A stretch of DNA of 64,000 nucleotides from Fasciola hepatica (Eukaryota > Platyhelminthes > Trematoda > Plagiorchiida > Fasciolidae). Position numbers and translations under genes: made by a program. This document shows, one piece after another, positions 1 through 12,079 of this stretch. Each line of letters opens with the position of its first letter. The first letter of the stretch is position 1. The notes under the pieces are model-generated. The model did not search any database. It saw nothing but the letters and a program-made list of their open reading frames with translations, and was not told the DNA's origin. The stretch is taken from NCBI GenBank assembly GCA_948099385.1, contig CANUEZ040000028.1:930001-994000 (forward strand), given 5' to 3'.

Positions 1-70
1 AAAGCCGGTGTCAGACCTGATCCAGGTTGTTATTATGGCTGCTTATTCGCTGTTCGACATGGTTTAGAAC

Positions 71-316
71 ATGGACTCAACCTTCCCCCCCAGACCAACG
101 ATTTGTTTCTTCCCTAGTCCGAAAAAGACATTCGATTCGGTCAATCACACCGTTCTCTGGAGCTGCCTCTCATTAGAGCCTGTGCCGCAAAAAAGCACTT
201 ATCTTCCCCGATGCCTGTGGGCAAACAGCGGAATATGGTGGGAAACCTCGGCGACAATGCTGAGGTGGGGCTTGGGGTTTTGGGAACCGATATTCGACCA
301 CGGCTATAAGTACTGA
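71..316 (+). pseudogene. Decayed RTE-like reverse transcriptase fragment
   Basis: A short open frame contains KKTFDSVNHTVLW, which resembles the catalytic A block (…AFDSVNR…LW) of RTE-type reverse transcriptases in the same layout as the better preserved RTE copies at 6.6 kb and 51.8 kb. Nothing else of the element can be followed with confidence on either side, so it is a small relic. It could be a chance match, because only about 13 residues support it. Confidence 0.3.
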
Positions 317-1590
317 AGCTAAACATGTTTGGCTCTCTGGGGCATATTACGTATGCCCATCGATAAGCCTCCTCGGAGCACGCAGTTTTCCCGACGCAAG
401 AATTGATTAGAAGACAGGTTGAGTTGTTTTGTCCGTGGCATGGTGAGGAGGTATGACAAACTTCACTGATAGGATTAGCTGAGTGGTGCTCGTGAGACTT
501 CCAAATTGGGGTCCACTTGATCCGTCTACCAGACAGCTGGGAATACTGCGATATGGTTAGGTGTTGTGGTCAGTGGCTTAGTCACATCCGATTCCCTCCC
601 CTGCCTCCGTTACTTCGGCTCATACTTTGCTTTCTGATCTATCACTTTACGCTTCTATTCACTTGCCCCTGGATCTAGGGTGCTGCTGGAGACCAACAAA
701 AACCAGAGCGCAGAACTGTGAGGTTAACGATGGAATGAACTCGGCTAAAGATCACCCATTCCAAGTGGAAATCCTCCGGTTGTCGTTGTGTCAGTGCTAG
801 TTTGGTCACTTCTACATGGTGCCATCAAACCGCCGCACCTGACTGTTTCCACGTGGGTTGCATGGAGTAGCGCGGCTGATTGCTACTCAGCTTCACTGCA
901 AATGTTGCAAACTTCAGCTGATATGAAAGCAGTGCCGCCGTTGCGGTGGATGTAGGAGTGCATCTAAAATAGGGAAATCCGTCGATTTAAGCATAGGCTT
1001 ACTTCGGTACGGATATTTAAACAGACGAAAGCAAAAGATATTAGGAATATTCATCGATTTTTGCCGGAGAGTACTAGTTGAGCGAGGCAGATGATGCTTG
1101 GCGCCAAGAATCAGTGCTGATTCTCTCAGACGACTGGGTGACTTTTGCTAATTTGCCACATTGCTCTTTGAATAAACGGCCTCTAATTTCAGCAATAATT
1201 CCGTTTTATTTCAAAAACCGCTAGAACTTCGTCCATAAAGGGGGTTAAGCTTATAGAACAAACGGTTTAAAACATGCGCGTGGTGCCAGGATGACAAGGT
1301 ATTTTTTAAATGTTGTACATCAGTCCACGACACAGCGGAAACGCAACTAACCCGAAGGAGTGTATCGGCCACTTTGTTGCAGGCTGTAAGTAAATTTCGG
1401 ATATCTTAATAGAATGACACAAATTTCAAATTGGTCCCTGAATTTCGTCGTTCCTTACTTTTTCCTTATGCCACCTGTCCTAAATGAGGGTAACTGAGTT
1501 TTGATTAGTTAATAGAGCGACATCCTGGAGACTAATCCACCAGTGTTCACTCTCGAAAAATTGGTCTCATGCCCCCCTGCTTCAAAACTC
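317..1590. other. No recognisable feature
   Basis: I see no long open frame, no RNA gene and no repeat that recurs elsewhere in the window. It is probably old repeat-derived DNA. Confidence 0.4.
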
Positions 1591-1599
1591 ATTCCGTTT

Positions 1600-2086
1600 A
1601 TTGAACTCCGGTAAATCCGTCATTCAGGGTGTGCATTGTCTTCATGATCGCTATCCTGTTCTCATGCGTTGATTTTCCCGAACATACTTCTTTGAAATTT
1701 TCCCCCCTCTTTTTCCTCTTGATCAAAAATTTACTCCATCTGCATAACCTCGGTGGGCCTCCGGTTTCCTTGGCCTGCATCATTCTCGTTCGTAATGCGT
1801 CCTTAGCACTGCGTTAATGATTTTTCGATATCTCTACCGCGAACCAGTGCCCAGGCCGGAATCGAAACCGGTTCAAAAGTGCCGCGCGTAAAAATTATCA
1901 AAATGATCCATTCAAACTGTGGCTGGCTGGCTGGCTGGCTTTGTTTTTCCATCTTTGATACTCTCGACTTTCATATCCTGGATTTGTAAATATTCCATCT
2001 TATTGAGTAACGTGTTACACCATGATCATGCGCTACAGCGTGCATCTCGACTATGGCCGAGAAATATACCAGTATTATTATTATTA
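1600..2086 (+). repeat. 3' end of a CR1-like LINE (tail copy A)
   Basis: The segment is colinear with about 23700-24194: both share a diverged stretch around 1780-1880 (TGCATxATT, TAAxGCxTCCxTAGC, AATCxGAAACC) and end with TTGAGTAACGT, ACCATGATCATGCGC, an imperfect CTCGAC/GTCGAG hairpin, GAAATATACC and a short (ATT)n run. Short hairpins followed by a microsatellite tail are typical of CR1/L2-type LINE 3' ends. In this copy the hairpin arms carry several substitutions. No coding part is attached, so it is a 5'-truncated copy. Confidence 0.6.
1920..1941 (+). repeat. (GGCT)n microsatellite
   Basis: About five tandem GGCT units lie inside the LINE 3' tail. The run makes an apparent small open frame here (Trp-Leu-Ala-Gly) meaningless. 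Confidence 0.8.
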
Positions 2087-3939
2087 ATCCTTGTGTTTTG
2101 CGTGAACAGGGATTTGCTCAGACAGAGAGTCTCACGCGAACACACGCAAGCTCACACCTGAGTTTTGCCGTGCTTTGTCCCGGACAGCTCTGACCAATCA
2201 GATTGTATTGCGTGTAGTGCAACCTTGTGCAGCTTAATCCGATAGTGCATTTGTCTTGCTTTTTTGACTTCATACAGCCTTTGCTTACGAGCTTGCACAC
2301 GTGGTTTTATTTTCATGTGCTTGTTTGTACTTGTGCTTACTGTACGTTTTTGCCGAATACACATCCTCCTGGACGAATGCTTCGTTCTTCTGCTACCGAA
2401 TTCGTGAACTTGAAGCTATTGCCTGCTCTTTCTCAGGGCTTCATTGACGGCGCAGGCTTTACTTTTAACTCCTGAGTCATTATGTTTGATAGGTAGAGTG
2501 GAAAAAGCAGCGAAACGATCGTCTTGGTCCCGATTAGCTACAGCTGCATCATTTGCTGCGTCCTCTTCCACAATCGGTGGGCAACTGCAATCAACGGCGA
2601 ACAATTCAGTCCTTTCAACTTCCGTAAGAGTCCTAAAGGCGGTCATCAAAATCGCAATCGATGCGTATGAAGTCCTTCTTTACGCACATCAGTTGCATTT
2701 TCACATAAAGTACCTCTATTCATAATGATATTCAAGTGCTTGCGTTACCCACCTGCCTGTTTGTATGACATACCTTCGCATATATGAGCTCCATTTTGGT
2801 TAGCCTTATAATGCCTGCACAGGCTGATTGCATTGGACTTGAGCTCTCCATTTGATTTGTTTGGAATCCGACTTCAGGTTTGCTTAAGATATACGTTTAT
2901 TATTTTTATAATTTAGTAAGGCTGGACTAGTGAACCAATCTTGTTCTGAACTTGAGATTCCTCTGATCAGGCTACGCTTTGCGCGAGTTACGATTCTCTT
3001 GAACTACTAGGTTATCATGGAAAGAAGATCTACTGTTGTGCATCAGGTAATATACCTCATCAGAAAAATGTAGGATATTTTTTTGTAGTGCAATAACGAT
3101 CCTACTAGTCTCTTGACATCATGTGGATTTTCCCGCCGTATAGACTAAAATGTTTTACGCGCGCATTAGACAAGGGAAAACGAAATAGTTGCTTCCCGCG
3201 ACTTTTCCTCCTCCTCAGGTGTTTTCAAGGGGCCTGGAACAGTGTCGAGTCTGGCTTTATCTGTTACAGAGAGACAAAAACAACCGGAAATTTGGACTTC
3301 TGTTGTGACCACCACATCTTTGCTCCCTCTGGATAAGATTCTAAGTTCTCTCGAAATGTTTAAAATATCGCTTAAATTTCGATTATAATAAGTATACTGA
3401 CCAATGTTGCTACCTTACAATAGCAACCTGCCCGAGCGCTATGACGACGGCGAGGTTTACGCCGATTGTAGAACAAAGCTCTTCTTCAGGGTCGCTCAAG
3501 TTGGACAAGCGGAGAGCTAGCAGCCAGACGAAAGCAAGGTGACGTTACAGAGGGTGTGACTGGTTTTCTGCCAGGCAGCGAGTTCCCCCCATAGAAACTA
3601 CAGGAGTTTACGTGAAAAACGCGATATGCTCTGGTGTGGCCTGCCTCAAAATAGGGTGGTGATTCTTGACTTCCACTCAAATGTTTTGAGTAGGGCTAAA
3701 CTTACCAGGAGGCTTTGAGCGTCCTCGACCGAGAGGCCACCATTAGGAAGGCATATGAGCTGAATAATGGGTCAGGGGCTCTCAAAGTACACACTTCTTG
3801 TTATCCTAGAGGTGGCAACTGGCTTTTGAATCTTTTCCGCTACAGTGCACAAAAATCACGCTACGATGTCCTCAGTAAGCGACCTACCTCGTGTTCTTTC
3901 AGCGGTCAAGGTGTAATACAAACAAGCTGAGGACCTCAA
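2087..3939. other. Unassigned; two overlapping short open frames
   Basis: Open frames at 2444-2725 (+, 93 codons) and 2416-2649 (-, 77 codons) overlap on opposite strands, so at most one is real. The minus frame has a balanced, hydrophilic composition. Neither has a recognisable domain, a clear splice border or a homologue elsewhere in the window. The rest holds nothing I can identify. Confidence 0.3.
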
Positions 3940-5340
3940 ACTGCTGAAGCACATATACGTGGCCTGTAAACACGTGAAAACACTCCTTGACATCGGTAGC
4001 CAGGCCATTAGAACGCGCTCGATACGCAATCACCAGGCGGACACGGCATGTCCCCCGAAACTAGTCTGCTTTATCCCGGAACACAGAGTACTAAGGTTCC
4101 CGGAATAAACGACTGCCGCTCAATCTACCGCAGCGGACCTACTGACCACTCCGGTCTTCAGGCAGTCTCGACCACCATCAGCAGCAGGACTAACGAGGCT
4201 CTGCTTACTTGGAACCCAATATCCCCTCAAACTGCTGTAGCTCGCTCTCACTTCCCACTTCTGGACATGTCATCTGTTGCGATCTAAGCCCCGACATCAA
4301 CATCCGAGAAGATAGCAGAAGATGAGCTCCACATTGGGTTGCAGGAAGTGGTAAGCAACGTCCCGTATTGAGATAAACTCCTTGCTGTAGGGAACTGGAA
4401 CGCTTGCACTGGTCCCACAAACCAAGCAAATAGGCATATCCCAGGGAAATGATAACGCGACAGTGGTGTTCACCCTGTCATTTTCGTGGATTACATTAGA
4501 CTAGCCGCCCCTAAAACATGCTTCCAACACCTCAGGCGACATACGCCGACGTGGTACTGAAAAGACGGTCGCGCTGCACAGCAGGTCGGCTGTATACTGG
4601 TCCGATCTCGCTGTGAATCCTCGACCACAGACTGCCGGTCCTACAGGGGTGCAGACAGGAAAAAAATGGCTCCAACCACACCCTTGTCAGTGCACGCCTC
4701 AAGGTCCACTTAGCTAACTACAGCAAATTCTGTGCCCCCAGAGGGGTTGAAGTAGCTGTCTTAGGATCATAGACAAAATGACCAGTAGTATTAGATGCTA
4801 TCACGGCCTATCTAACCAATCACCTAGCAAGTGAAGAAGCACCGATGGAACAACAACAGAAGTCACTGAACTAGTCTGGCGGGCAACCTTCAGTCGACAA
4901 GCTGGGCACAATGTGGCTACGACGGAAGGACTGCATATTGGAGGCAGCCGTGCATCTATCCAGAAAGGCTAGAGACGCTCGCCTAAATGGCTTCTGTGGC
5001 TTCCGAGAGGTTCGACGAACTACCATCTACTCGGCAAGAAAAGGCCGAACCAACTACTATTCCGAAATGGTAGACAAAAGGGGCAGCGTCTTACTGTGAT
5101 GACTTCTAAAAACTCTTCCCTCTCATTCGAAATGCATCCGGCAAACGACAGACAGTAGGACCACTTTTTCGTGATTCTACCTGACCACAGACCCCTTACA
5201 GCGGAAAAAGAGGCAGAGTTGGACTGAGCACCTCGACAACCTACTGACAAGTCTCGCAGAGAGCTCGGCAGGCTAAATGCCCACAGCTCAAAGGGGAATC
5301 TACGACATCAGTGCCAGCCCTGCTTCCCTAGAGGACATGG
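3940..5340 (+). pseudogene. RTE LINE remnant, endonuclease and linker part
   Basis: Translation in shifting frames recovers the RTE endonuclease and linker in order: LLDIGSQAIRTRSIRNHQAD (about 3988), an altered GDWNA box as VGNWNAC (about 4385), the SDH-like region running into SARLKVHLANYSKF (about 4690), the conserved SRKARDARLNGF linker (4950-4990), and LFPLIRNASGKR (about 5110). The same blocks occur in the RTE at 50.6-60.4 kb. Many stops and frameshifts make it dead. The reverse transcriptase half probably continues at 6480-7620 on the same strand. Confidence 0.65.
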
Positions 5341-6480
5341 TTACTGTGACATGTAATTTAATAACAATAATGTTTTATTTCTAATAACCACGAGGCATGC
5401 TGTAAAGCAAAATCAAACAGCTCAATTGACGTAGAATCCGAATTTCAAGGGGAAGACTCAGGCATGGGCACTCGATATAGTACAGGAGAAAGTATTCAAG
5501 TGACTCTTCGAGGCGGCCCCCGGCAAATTTGAACTCAAGGTCGGGTGGCCAAGCCGGCCAAGTCAGGGTGTGGCTGGTCGAAGGCAGCAGACCCTTACTC
5601 AAGTATTACAAAAAGAAGGACTGTGCAACAAGAGAATCAAACGAAATTGACGGAAGTGTTTTTTACCTTGATAAAAAGAAGTTTTCGAGGGAGAAGTGAA
5701 CCAGCTACAGCGCCTCGCTGGGTATGGAACGGCTCTGGATTGGAAATCAGACGATGAAAGGAGTCACACTGCTGACAAACAACAAGAAAAATCTTTCGAA
5801 GGTTGCCCTTGTAACGTTCGGCGACCAAATATCGGCTGAGTCAGTTAAATACCCTGTGAAAGACTCATTTTTAGAGAAAGATTGCCCAAGTGATGGTGAA
5901 AGAAGTGGCCGGACTTGAGCGTGTAATCGTTGCATACACTGTTTACTTCCAGAAAGGTGTAGTGTGATGCACCAAGATGGAAATGGAAACTGGGTGGCAC
6001 GTCAATTTGTGGTGCGTGGACATGATAGTCACAGATACACGGTTTGAAAAGGAGATGTGTACTTAAATGACAAACAAGTATTTGCGTGTGATTATCCTTA
6101 TCTAAGGGCTGAACATGATGACCAGAGAGATGCAAGGATCGGAGTTGTCTGAGAAGACTTACCAAGATAGAATACCGGATGTGGAAATGCACCGAAAAAC
6201 CGATGGATACAGTTGCAAAGTTGGGCGGCTGGATGTGGGCGGAGTCCGTGATAAACCGAATGGACGGCACATCTGGTCCAAAAGGCCCCGGAAGGAGACG
6301 ATATTGGACGCCGGTAGAGCCTCTATTTAACGTTTTGTTCACTTCGGAAAAGAGAACAACTTCCAACGGACTGAGTAACCACAGCCCTGTTCCGTCTACT
6401 AAAAAGATGATAAGTGTGCGCTAACTACTGCCGATTCAGCCTGACCGAAGTGGCAGCAATGATATTCTCCGCGCTTCTAC
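5341..6480. other. Unidentified stretch inside the RTE remnant
   Basis: This separates the RTE endonuclease/linker block from the reverse transcriptase block of what is probably the same copy, so it may be a later insertion. A 173-codon minus frame (5845-6366) is rich in His, Ser and Leu and has no recognisable motif. I see no terminal repeats or target duplication that would delimit an insertion. Confidence 0.3.
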
Positions 6481-7620
6481 TGAACCACTCCTAAACCATG
6501 GAAGACCCACACACTTATTACAATCAAGGAAGCTCCCGCCCCGGCAGAGAGGTGTGGACTGGATGTTCAGTCCACTTCGAGCAACAAAACATCCCTACGG
6601 GTTTCAGCAACCGCCGCTGGCCTGTTTCGTTGGTGTTCGCACAGCGATCGATTCGGTTGATGGATACCCTTTAGGAACCATGCTGCAAGCAAATGGCATC
6701 CCTGCAAAACTTGACAGCCTCTTGAGTTGTGCTACTACTACGCGGGCAAGAATGCGATTTTACGGAGAAGAATCCGGCAAATTCTCTGACAGCTTTAGTG
6801 TGCGACTGGGCTGTTCGTTGTCTCCAGTCCCATTCAACTACCCCAAGGACTGGGCAGTGCGGCAGGCGCTCATCCCTTACCCTGCGGCACAGCTCAGCCT
6901 AGACCCTTTCTCAGCTGACTTGGAACTCACGGATTACGTTGTTACTCCGAAGGACAGCTCGACTACCTACAGCCTATTTCGAATCGTGCGATTTTATTCA
7001 AGGAAACCACTGGGTTGGAAATCAGAGCATAAAAAGCTAAAATCTTTTTGGTTGCTCTGAGCAGCCCATACTATCAATTTACTTCAGTGTCCAGCTAGCC
7101 TGGCACGTAGATATTCAAATGGCTGGGCTCCCCGATACTCACAGACTACCAAGGAGAAGCCGAGGTCAAATTGCAAAACGGACTGCATCGTGAAAGCTCT
7201 TTCTCAACTACGTAAGTCATTTTGGCCGCGAAACGATATTGGTCTTCCGAACCACCATCTACCCCATATTGACTGACGGTCGTGAATTGTGGCCGATAGG
7301 CGTCAAAGGCACCAAAAAGCTGAAAGCTTTTCACCAGAGCTACACGCGACTGACCCTCAGAGGGACCTGGTGCGATAATCCATCAAAGGATTCTGTAAGA
7401 GAATACTGCCTACATACTGGAAAGGCGTCGGTTTTCTTTCAACAACTACTTTTGCCGTGGTTCGACCAAACCCCGGGACCCCCGAGAACTGAGTTCTGAA
7501 ACTATCTGTGAGACGTTTCATGCCAGGGTAACCGCTACCAATTTGAACGGCTACTGTCAAACAAACTGTCAAGTGATCGAGACTCCGGTTTGTTTATGTA
7601 GCCTGCCCTCGGAAACGGAA
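6480..7620 (+). pseudogene. RTE LINE remnant, reverse transcriptase part
   Basis: The open frame 6554-7060 carries a degenerate RT: TAIDSVDG (A block), a GxxxKFSDSFSVRLGCSLSP stretch matching the usual GVRQGC-LSP B block, and LELTDYVV where the catalytic YADD/FADD box should be. The two catalytic aspartates are not preserved as a pair. A further frame at 7239-7499 matches the post-RT region (TIYPILTDGRELWPIGVKG, then AFHQSYTRLTLRGTWCDN). It is inactive and broken by frameshifts. Confidence 0.65.
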
Positions 7621-8640
7621 CCGGATCTCCCTGCTTTTCCATCTCGCTTCTGACCACAGCTCACGGGCAGGCGCAATTCGTGACATCCGTGAGGCTGGCA
7701 TGTCTGCTGCTAGGAGATAGCAACTTTAAGCGAGCAAGTACTTGGTTGTTCAAGGTCTGGAGTTACCACATCGAACATAAAGCAAAGTGACGCCAAGGAG
7801 GCCCCTTCGTACCTGATTCATGAGATTCTTCGAGAACCGTTCCTCCACCCACAGCTTATAGGCAGGTTCCGTCCATAGTACCCGTAAAGCTGGCTCATCA
7901 TCTTGCAGGAGCTAACCGGGTGGAAGAAATTGCAACGTAAATATATATGTCGCTGAACAGAACCATAGATCTGTGCTTCCCTCCGCAAATACGCATCTTG
8001 CTACCAGCAGAAGTGTATAAGTTTCTGATAAATACAAAACTCTCAACACAAATCTGGTAAACTTCCTCTCTATGAGCAATGACATTCTGATTCTATTTCT
8101 TCGTATTGATTTTTGAGACAGCATCACTATTTATCTACCCTTCATACAAAGATCACCGACCATTCTCTGTTTGCATGCATACTGTTGATGAAGTCGAAAC
8201 TTGATCCTATTTAACAGCTGGGATCTAGTTTTTAGGCCCAAATACATCATAAACCCCTGATTTCAGGTGAAACCAAAACACGCGGTACTATCATAACCAT
8301 CATTGCACAGCGTTAAACGGCAAGGCAGATTCCACCAAACACTGCTCTTCTCGCCACATCGCACTTCCAAGCACAAAGAATGGATGCACAACATGGGTGG
8401 GCAAAGGATCTGAACGGATGGGAAAAGTAAACAACGGCTTAGTAGCCAACCCCTGAGAAGCACAACCCGACTGCACAAAAGCACTTTGGTCACAGCCCAA
8501 TTCGACAGAAAGTGACAACGCGATCGCCACCGTCCACAGTATATCCAGACAACTGGCTCAGGAATCTATTGGACCCCGACCATAAAGACGCGAGGCACTG
8601 CTTTTCCTAAGTTCGCTGTACATTTTCCCATTCCCCGCTG
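7621..8640. other. No recognisable feature
   Basis: Only short overlapping frames are present (for example 8263-8530 on the minus strand in two frames), with no motif. It separates two RTE remnants of opposite orientation. Confidence 0.35.
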
Positions 8641-10110
8641 TCACGTCATCTGCTGGCTTCCAAGTGGAATAGAAAACAGGGCATGGTGCGGTCGGCGTGT
8701 GTTCTCCATACGTAACAAGCAACTCAGGTAACGAATTCTGCTAATCCGGATACGCTGTGATAGACTACTCTCTGAAATGGGATCCAACACCCTACTTCTA
8801 ACTTCGGTATTTCTCACCCGGCTATTCCACCTAATCTCAGCGATAATACATGAACATCGGTAAGCGAAAGCCTCAGGACGATGAAAATCATCGGCACGCA
8901 GTCCCCAAGTCCCGCAGCTGTACGACAAACCTGAATGCACCACGGCACAGTACACACGACCCTTCAACTTCAGCAGGATATCGGGTCGGCGCCGCAGGTC
9001 TCTGGTCGTACCCCGCTTGAGCGGTGGATGTGCGCATGCTTACCTCTACAACCGTGCCTTAATCTGTCGTCAGGTTGCTGCTGGGGAAAGCAAAGCGTTA
9101 GAAAACTGCCAGCGCCTCTCCATCTAGCATTGAGCTCGGATTTTTTGGCGTCCAGTCTTGCAACGTCGCCTTACACTTTGAAGGCACAAAGCGCATGTCA
9201 AATGGAGCTACAGCATTTGTGAGTGTGTGTGTGCACGTTGAGCTTAGTCCATACACCTGAGCAAGCAGGCAAGGTAGTCCACACAGCCTAAGTCTCACAA
9301 CTCCTCACCATTTCCTTAATCGACGCCCGCACTCTGAAGGCTTCGCGAGGCATTCTCCATTGTCCCGTCCACCAAGAAGTTGAACGGGGCTGGAGAAATG
9401 GGACATCCTCGTCGAACCCCGCTGGTCGTTTTGATTGGACTGGATAGTTTACCGTACACCATTACACGGCCAAAAGCATGAGAATACGGTGGCCTCAGTA
9501 GATTTACGGACTTGTGTTGCACGTTTTCCGTGAACGGAACTGAACAGCGCTGTTCGGCCAACTGAGTTGAAGGTGCTTTTTAAGTGGAGAAAAAACCATG
9601 ACCGTTGTTCGGCGTGTGTGAAGCATCTCAAGTAACTGATGGAGAGTGAAGGCCCGGTCGACGCATCCTCGGCCTAGACGAAACCCGGCCTGCTGTTCAC
9701 GAGGGTTCCTCTCGCGAAACAGCGTAAGGCGGCGCAGCAAGATCGAGACTTATACCCAGGTGACTATCGGAATCGAGCTGTTTTCAGTGGTTACTAGAAC
9801 CATTGCCTATTCTCCTAACAAAGATGAGTACAACCGATGGCCCTTCTCAGAAGGTTAGAACACACCCCCCGTCCCAAATGCTACGGATCAAGGTGGTAAC
9901 TGATTTCCTTAAAGCATCTCATTCCAGGTTGAAAGAACGAAAGAGTCCGTCGAGACCGGCCGCTTTCTCTTTTCTTAAAATTGAGTGCATGACTCCAATT
10001 CCACTCCCTATATGGGCCCAAGTCGCGCCCCACAGGCTCGCATTTGTCAACATTGAATCGATTACGTCAGCGCGTGACCAGATGAGCGGCTCTTTCAAGC
10101 ATTCGGCCTA
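8641..10110 (-). pseudogene. RTE LINE remnant (reverse transcriptase to C-terminus)
   Basis: Read on the minus strand from high to low coordinates, RT blocks appear in order: ILRKEKAAGLDGL (about 10000), QQAGFRLGRGCVDRAFTLHQ (9620-9700), HLKSTFNSVGRTALF (about 9570), SGVRRGCPISPAPFNFLVDG (9370-9430), and after a gap the C-terminal region GLSYSCGTWGLRADDFHRPE (8860-8930) to RISRIRYLSCLLRMENTRRP (about 8700-8760). The catalytic FADD block expected near 9.0-9.3 kb is not visible. Frames change at least three times and in-frame stops occur, so it is a pseudogene. GRGCVDRAF links it to the RTE at 51.9 kb, which has GRGCVDQVF. Confidence 0.75.
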
Positions 10111-11280
10111 ACGGTTGGGCCTTTGCTTTTGGCCGGAAATAGGCTGTACATTTCTGCCGCATATGGATCCACTGACCGAGGTTCGCAGTCCACCGGTGTT
10201 GCAAGCATGGTTGGACGATCTTCCACTGTTATCCGATGCGGCCATTGCTGTGGCGACTCGAAGGTGATCAAGTTTGAATGTGTAAGTGCGTGACTAAATT
10301 CACCGCAGACAATAATAATCTGTTATTACCTAGCTCAGTACAGTCTGAATGTCGTCCGATGCCGCAGGACTGTGTCTTTTTTGTCTGCTCTCTTTAGGGA
10401 CATCTGGTTTTCGCCAGTTAAAAAGTGCTGTTTTGACAGCTCTGCTTGGTGCCACTTGAACCTCCAGCTTTCTTAGCTGATATCGCTTCCGGGGTCGCTC
10501 TGAAAAGTAAACGTGAGGGTAGTTGTTTCAATACAAACCGCCCTCCACCTACTACACTGACTTTTGCCGTCTTGAGACACGCTTCGGAAAGTTTGGCTTT
10601 TTACCCGTTCCGCAGGCTATCTTTGGGATCTATTTAGTACCCGACAGCCGGAATACCAAAATGCTTCCATCCATTCGGCTACCTTGACGTGCCAATTTTC
10701 GCTATCCTTTTTGGGGCATTTTTGCCTTCGTTGCGTTACACCGCGTAGCTTACTCGCTGTTATCGGTATAGTTTTTATTAAGCTATCTAGGATAATCCCT
10801 AAAACTATAGCTCTAAGGTCTGTTGTCCGACCCAGAAAAAATCAAGCGATTTTTTCTGAACATTAGTCCCTGGGACCACCCGGTGTTAAAAGATACACAC
10901 AAAAGTGATCATTGAACTGCTCTTAGGGTCGGAGCTAAGCGAAACATCAGTCTCAGTGAAACCACACTAGCAGACTCTAAGACACCACTCAGGGAATCAC
11001 CTTAGTAGAGAGACTAAAGCCGTCTTGACTTGCGTAATACATCCGGAACTTTTCAAACAGCACCATCTGCAGAAACTGCTTGCAGTTTTTAGCTGAACAA
11101 CTGATACATAATTAGTTCCACTGATATTGACCCCCCGTGGCTAATACTTTCTTCCCCACCTAAGGCTCACATATATTGGCCATACTCTACACCTAATCCT
11201 TCGCTTCCGTATAGCTCTCTTACCCCCGCATATTGCCACATCTCATCCGATTGGCCATCCACATCCTTACCACCATAGAT
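10111..11280. other. Unassigned; probable 5' untranslated region of the CR1 LINE at its right end
   Basis: No long frame or motif is seen. The part directly before 11281 should contain the 5' untranslated region and internal promoter of the CR1-like LINE, because ORF1 starts at 11281, but I cannot place the element's 5' end. Confidence 0.3.
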
Positions 11281-11512
11281 ATGCCTACATCTCCTCCCAA
11301 CCGACCCAAAATCACTGCCAGCAACCGCCGTCGCAAGACTGCTAAACTGCAAAACTCACCGAATAACTGCTCAGTCTCTCTGGTAGATATACTTGGACAT
11401 GCTAATAGACAAACTACGGAAATGAGCAAAAATCTGAGCAGTCTTTCCTCTCGCATTGACTCCGCTGATCAAATTATCAGTCAACTGATGCCTATAGCAT
11501 TCTTGCTTGATC
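11281..11512 (+). pseudogene. CR1-like LINE ORF1, 5' piece (split by Gypsy insertion)
   Basis: The frame begins at ATG 11281 and runs to the Gypsy LTR at 11513. Its last codons read into GAT-C, which is the GATC target duplicated by the insertion. The other half resumes at 16935, and the two lengths (232 and 1376 nt) sum to a multiple of three, so the ancestral ORF1 was about 535 codons. The N-terminal part is basic and Ser/Asn-rich, followed by a hydrophilic stretch with regular Leu/Ile/Ser spacing that may be coiled coil. ORF1 proteins of CR1 LINEs are thought to bind RNA; that role is inferred here. Confidence 0.75.
11509..11512 (+). repeat. Target site duplication, left copy (GATC)
   Basis: GATC directly precedes the 5' LTR and is repeated directly after the 3' LTR at 16931-16934. 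A 4-bp duplication fits Gypsy/CsRn1-type integration. Confidence 0.85.
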
Positions 11513-11820
11513 TGTAGCGGTTGCCATCTTCGTTCATACTTTTACCACGTTTATTGTTTAACTGAACGCTGACTGCCAAGCGCGGTTGCCATTTGACCGT
11601 TGCTCTTGCGCACGCTCCCACGCACGCTCCCAAATACACGCTAACCACTATCTCTCCCAATCGCCTTCTCGTTCTCACGGGTCGTGGAGAATACTGTTCT
11701 GGTTAACATATTTGTGCAGTGCCGCACATTAGAGTAACGTGCAGGTGGTCCACGCAGTACAAAGGACCGAAGCACGCGTTTACTAAGGAAACCGCGAAGT
11801 AAGGTCTAATCAACCTTACA
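11513..11820 (+). repeat. 5' LTR of the Gypsy element
   Basis: It starts TGTAGCGGTTGCC and ends CAACCTTACA. It matches 16623-16930 at every base I compared. It contains a short internal tandem duplication (CACGCTCCCACGCACGCTCCC). Promoter and polyadenylation signals should lie here, but I see no clear TATA box. Confidence 0.95.
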
Positions 11821-11822
11821 AC

Positions 11823-11841
11823 TGGTGAGCCCGACGTGATC
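11823..11841 (+). promoter_or_regulatory. Primer binding site, tRNA-Trp type
   Basis: Two bases after the LTR comes TGGTGAGCCCGACGTGATC. It is complementary, with about one mismatch, to the 3' end of metazoan tRNA-Trp plus CCA as I recall it. CsRn1-clade elements are known to be primed by tRNA-Trp. The tRNA comparison is from memory. Confidence 0.7.
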
Positions 11842-12079
11842 CTCAGGTCACGTGAGTTTCCTTGTTTTCTACCGTTCAAGGTCCCGTCTGCGTACGTTTT
11901 TGTGTGTTTTATTGTTTCCCTATCTTGATTTTTTTTGGTTGGTTTACCAAATAATTTTTTTTTTCTCGTCCATACATATTTTGTGTCTAATTCGTCGTAA
12001 TTTTTTTTTTTCGCGAAGACTGTAGTGCCCCATTGGTCGTTGATTTCTTTTCCCGTCTGTATTCCATAAAGTAATCGCT

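Noticed and set aside
5845..6366. 173-codon minus-strand frame
   Set aside because: Length alone; composition is biased to His, Ser and Leu, no domain, and it sits inside RTE-derived DNA.
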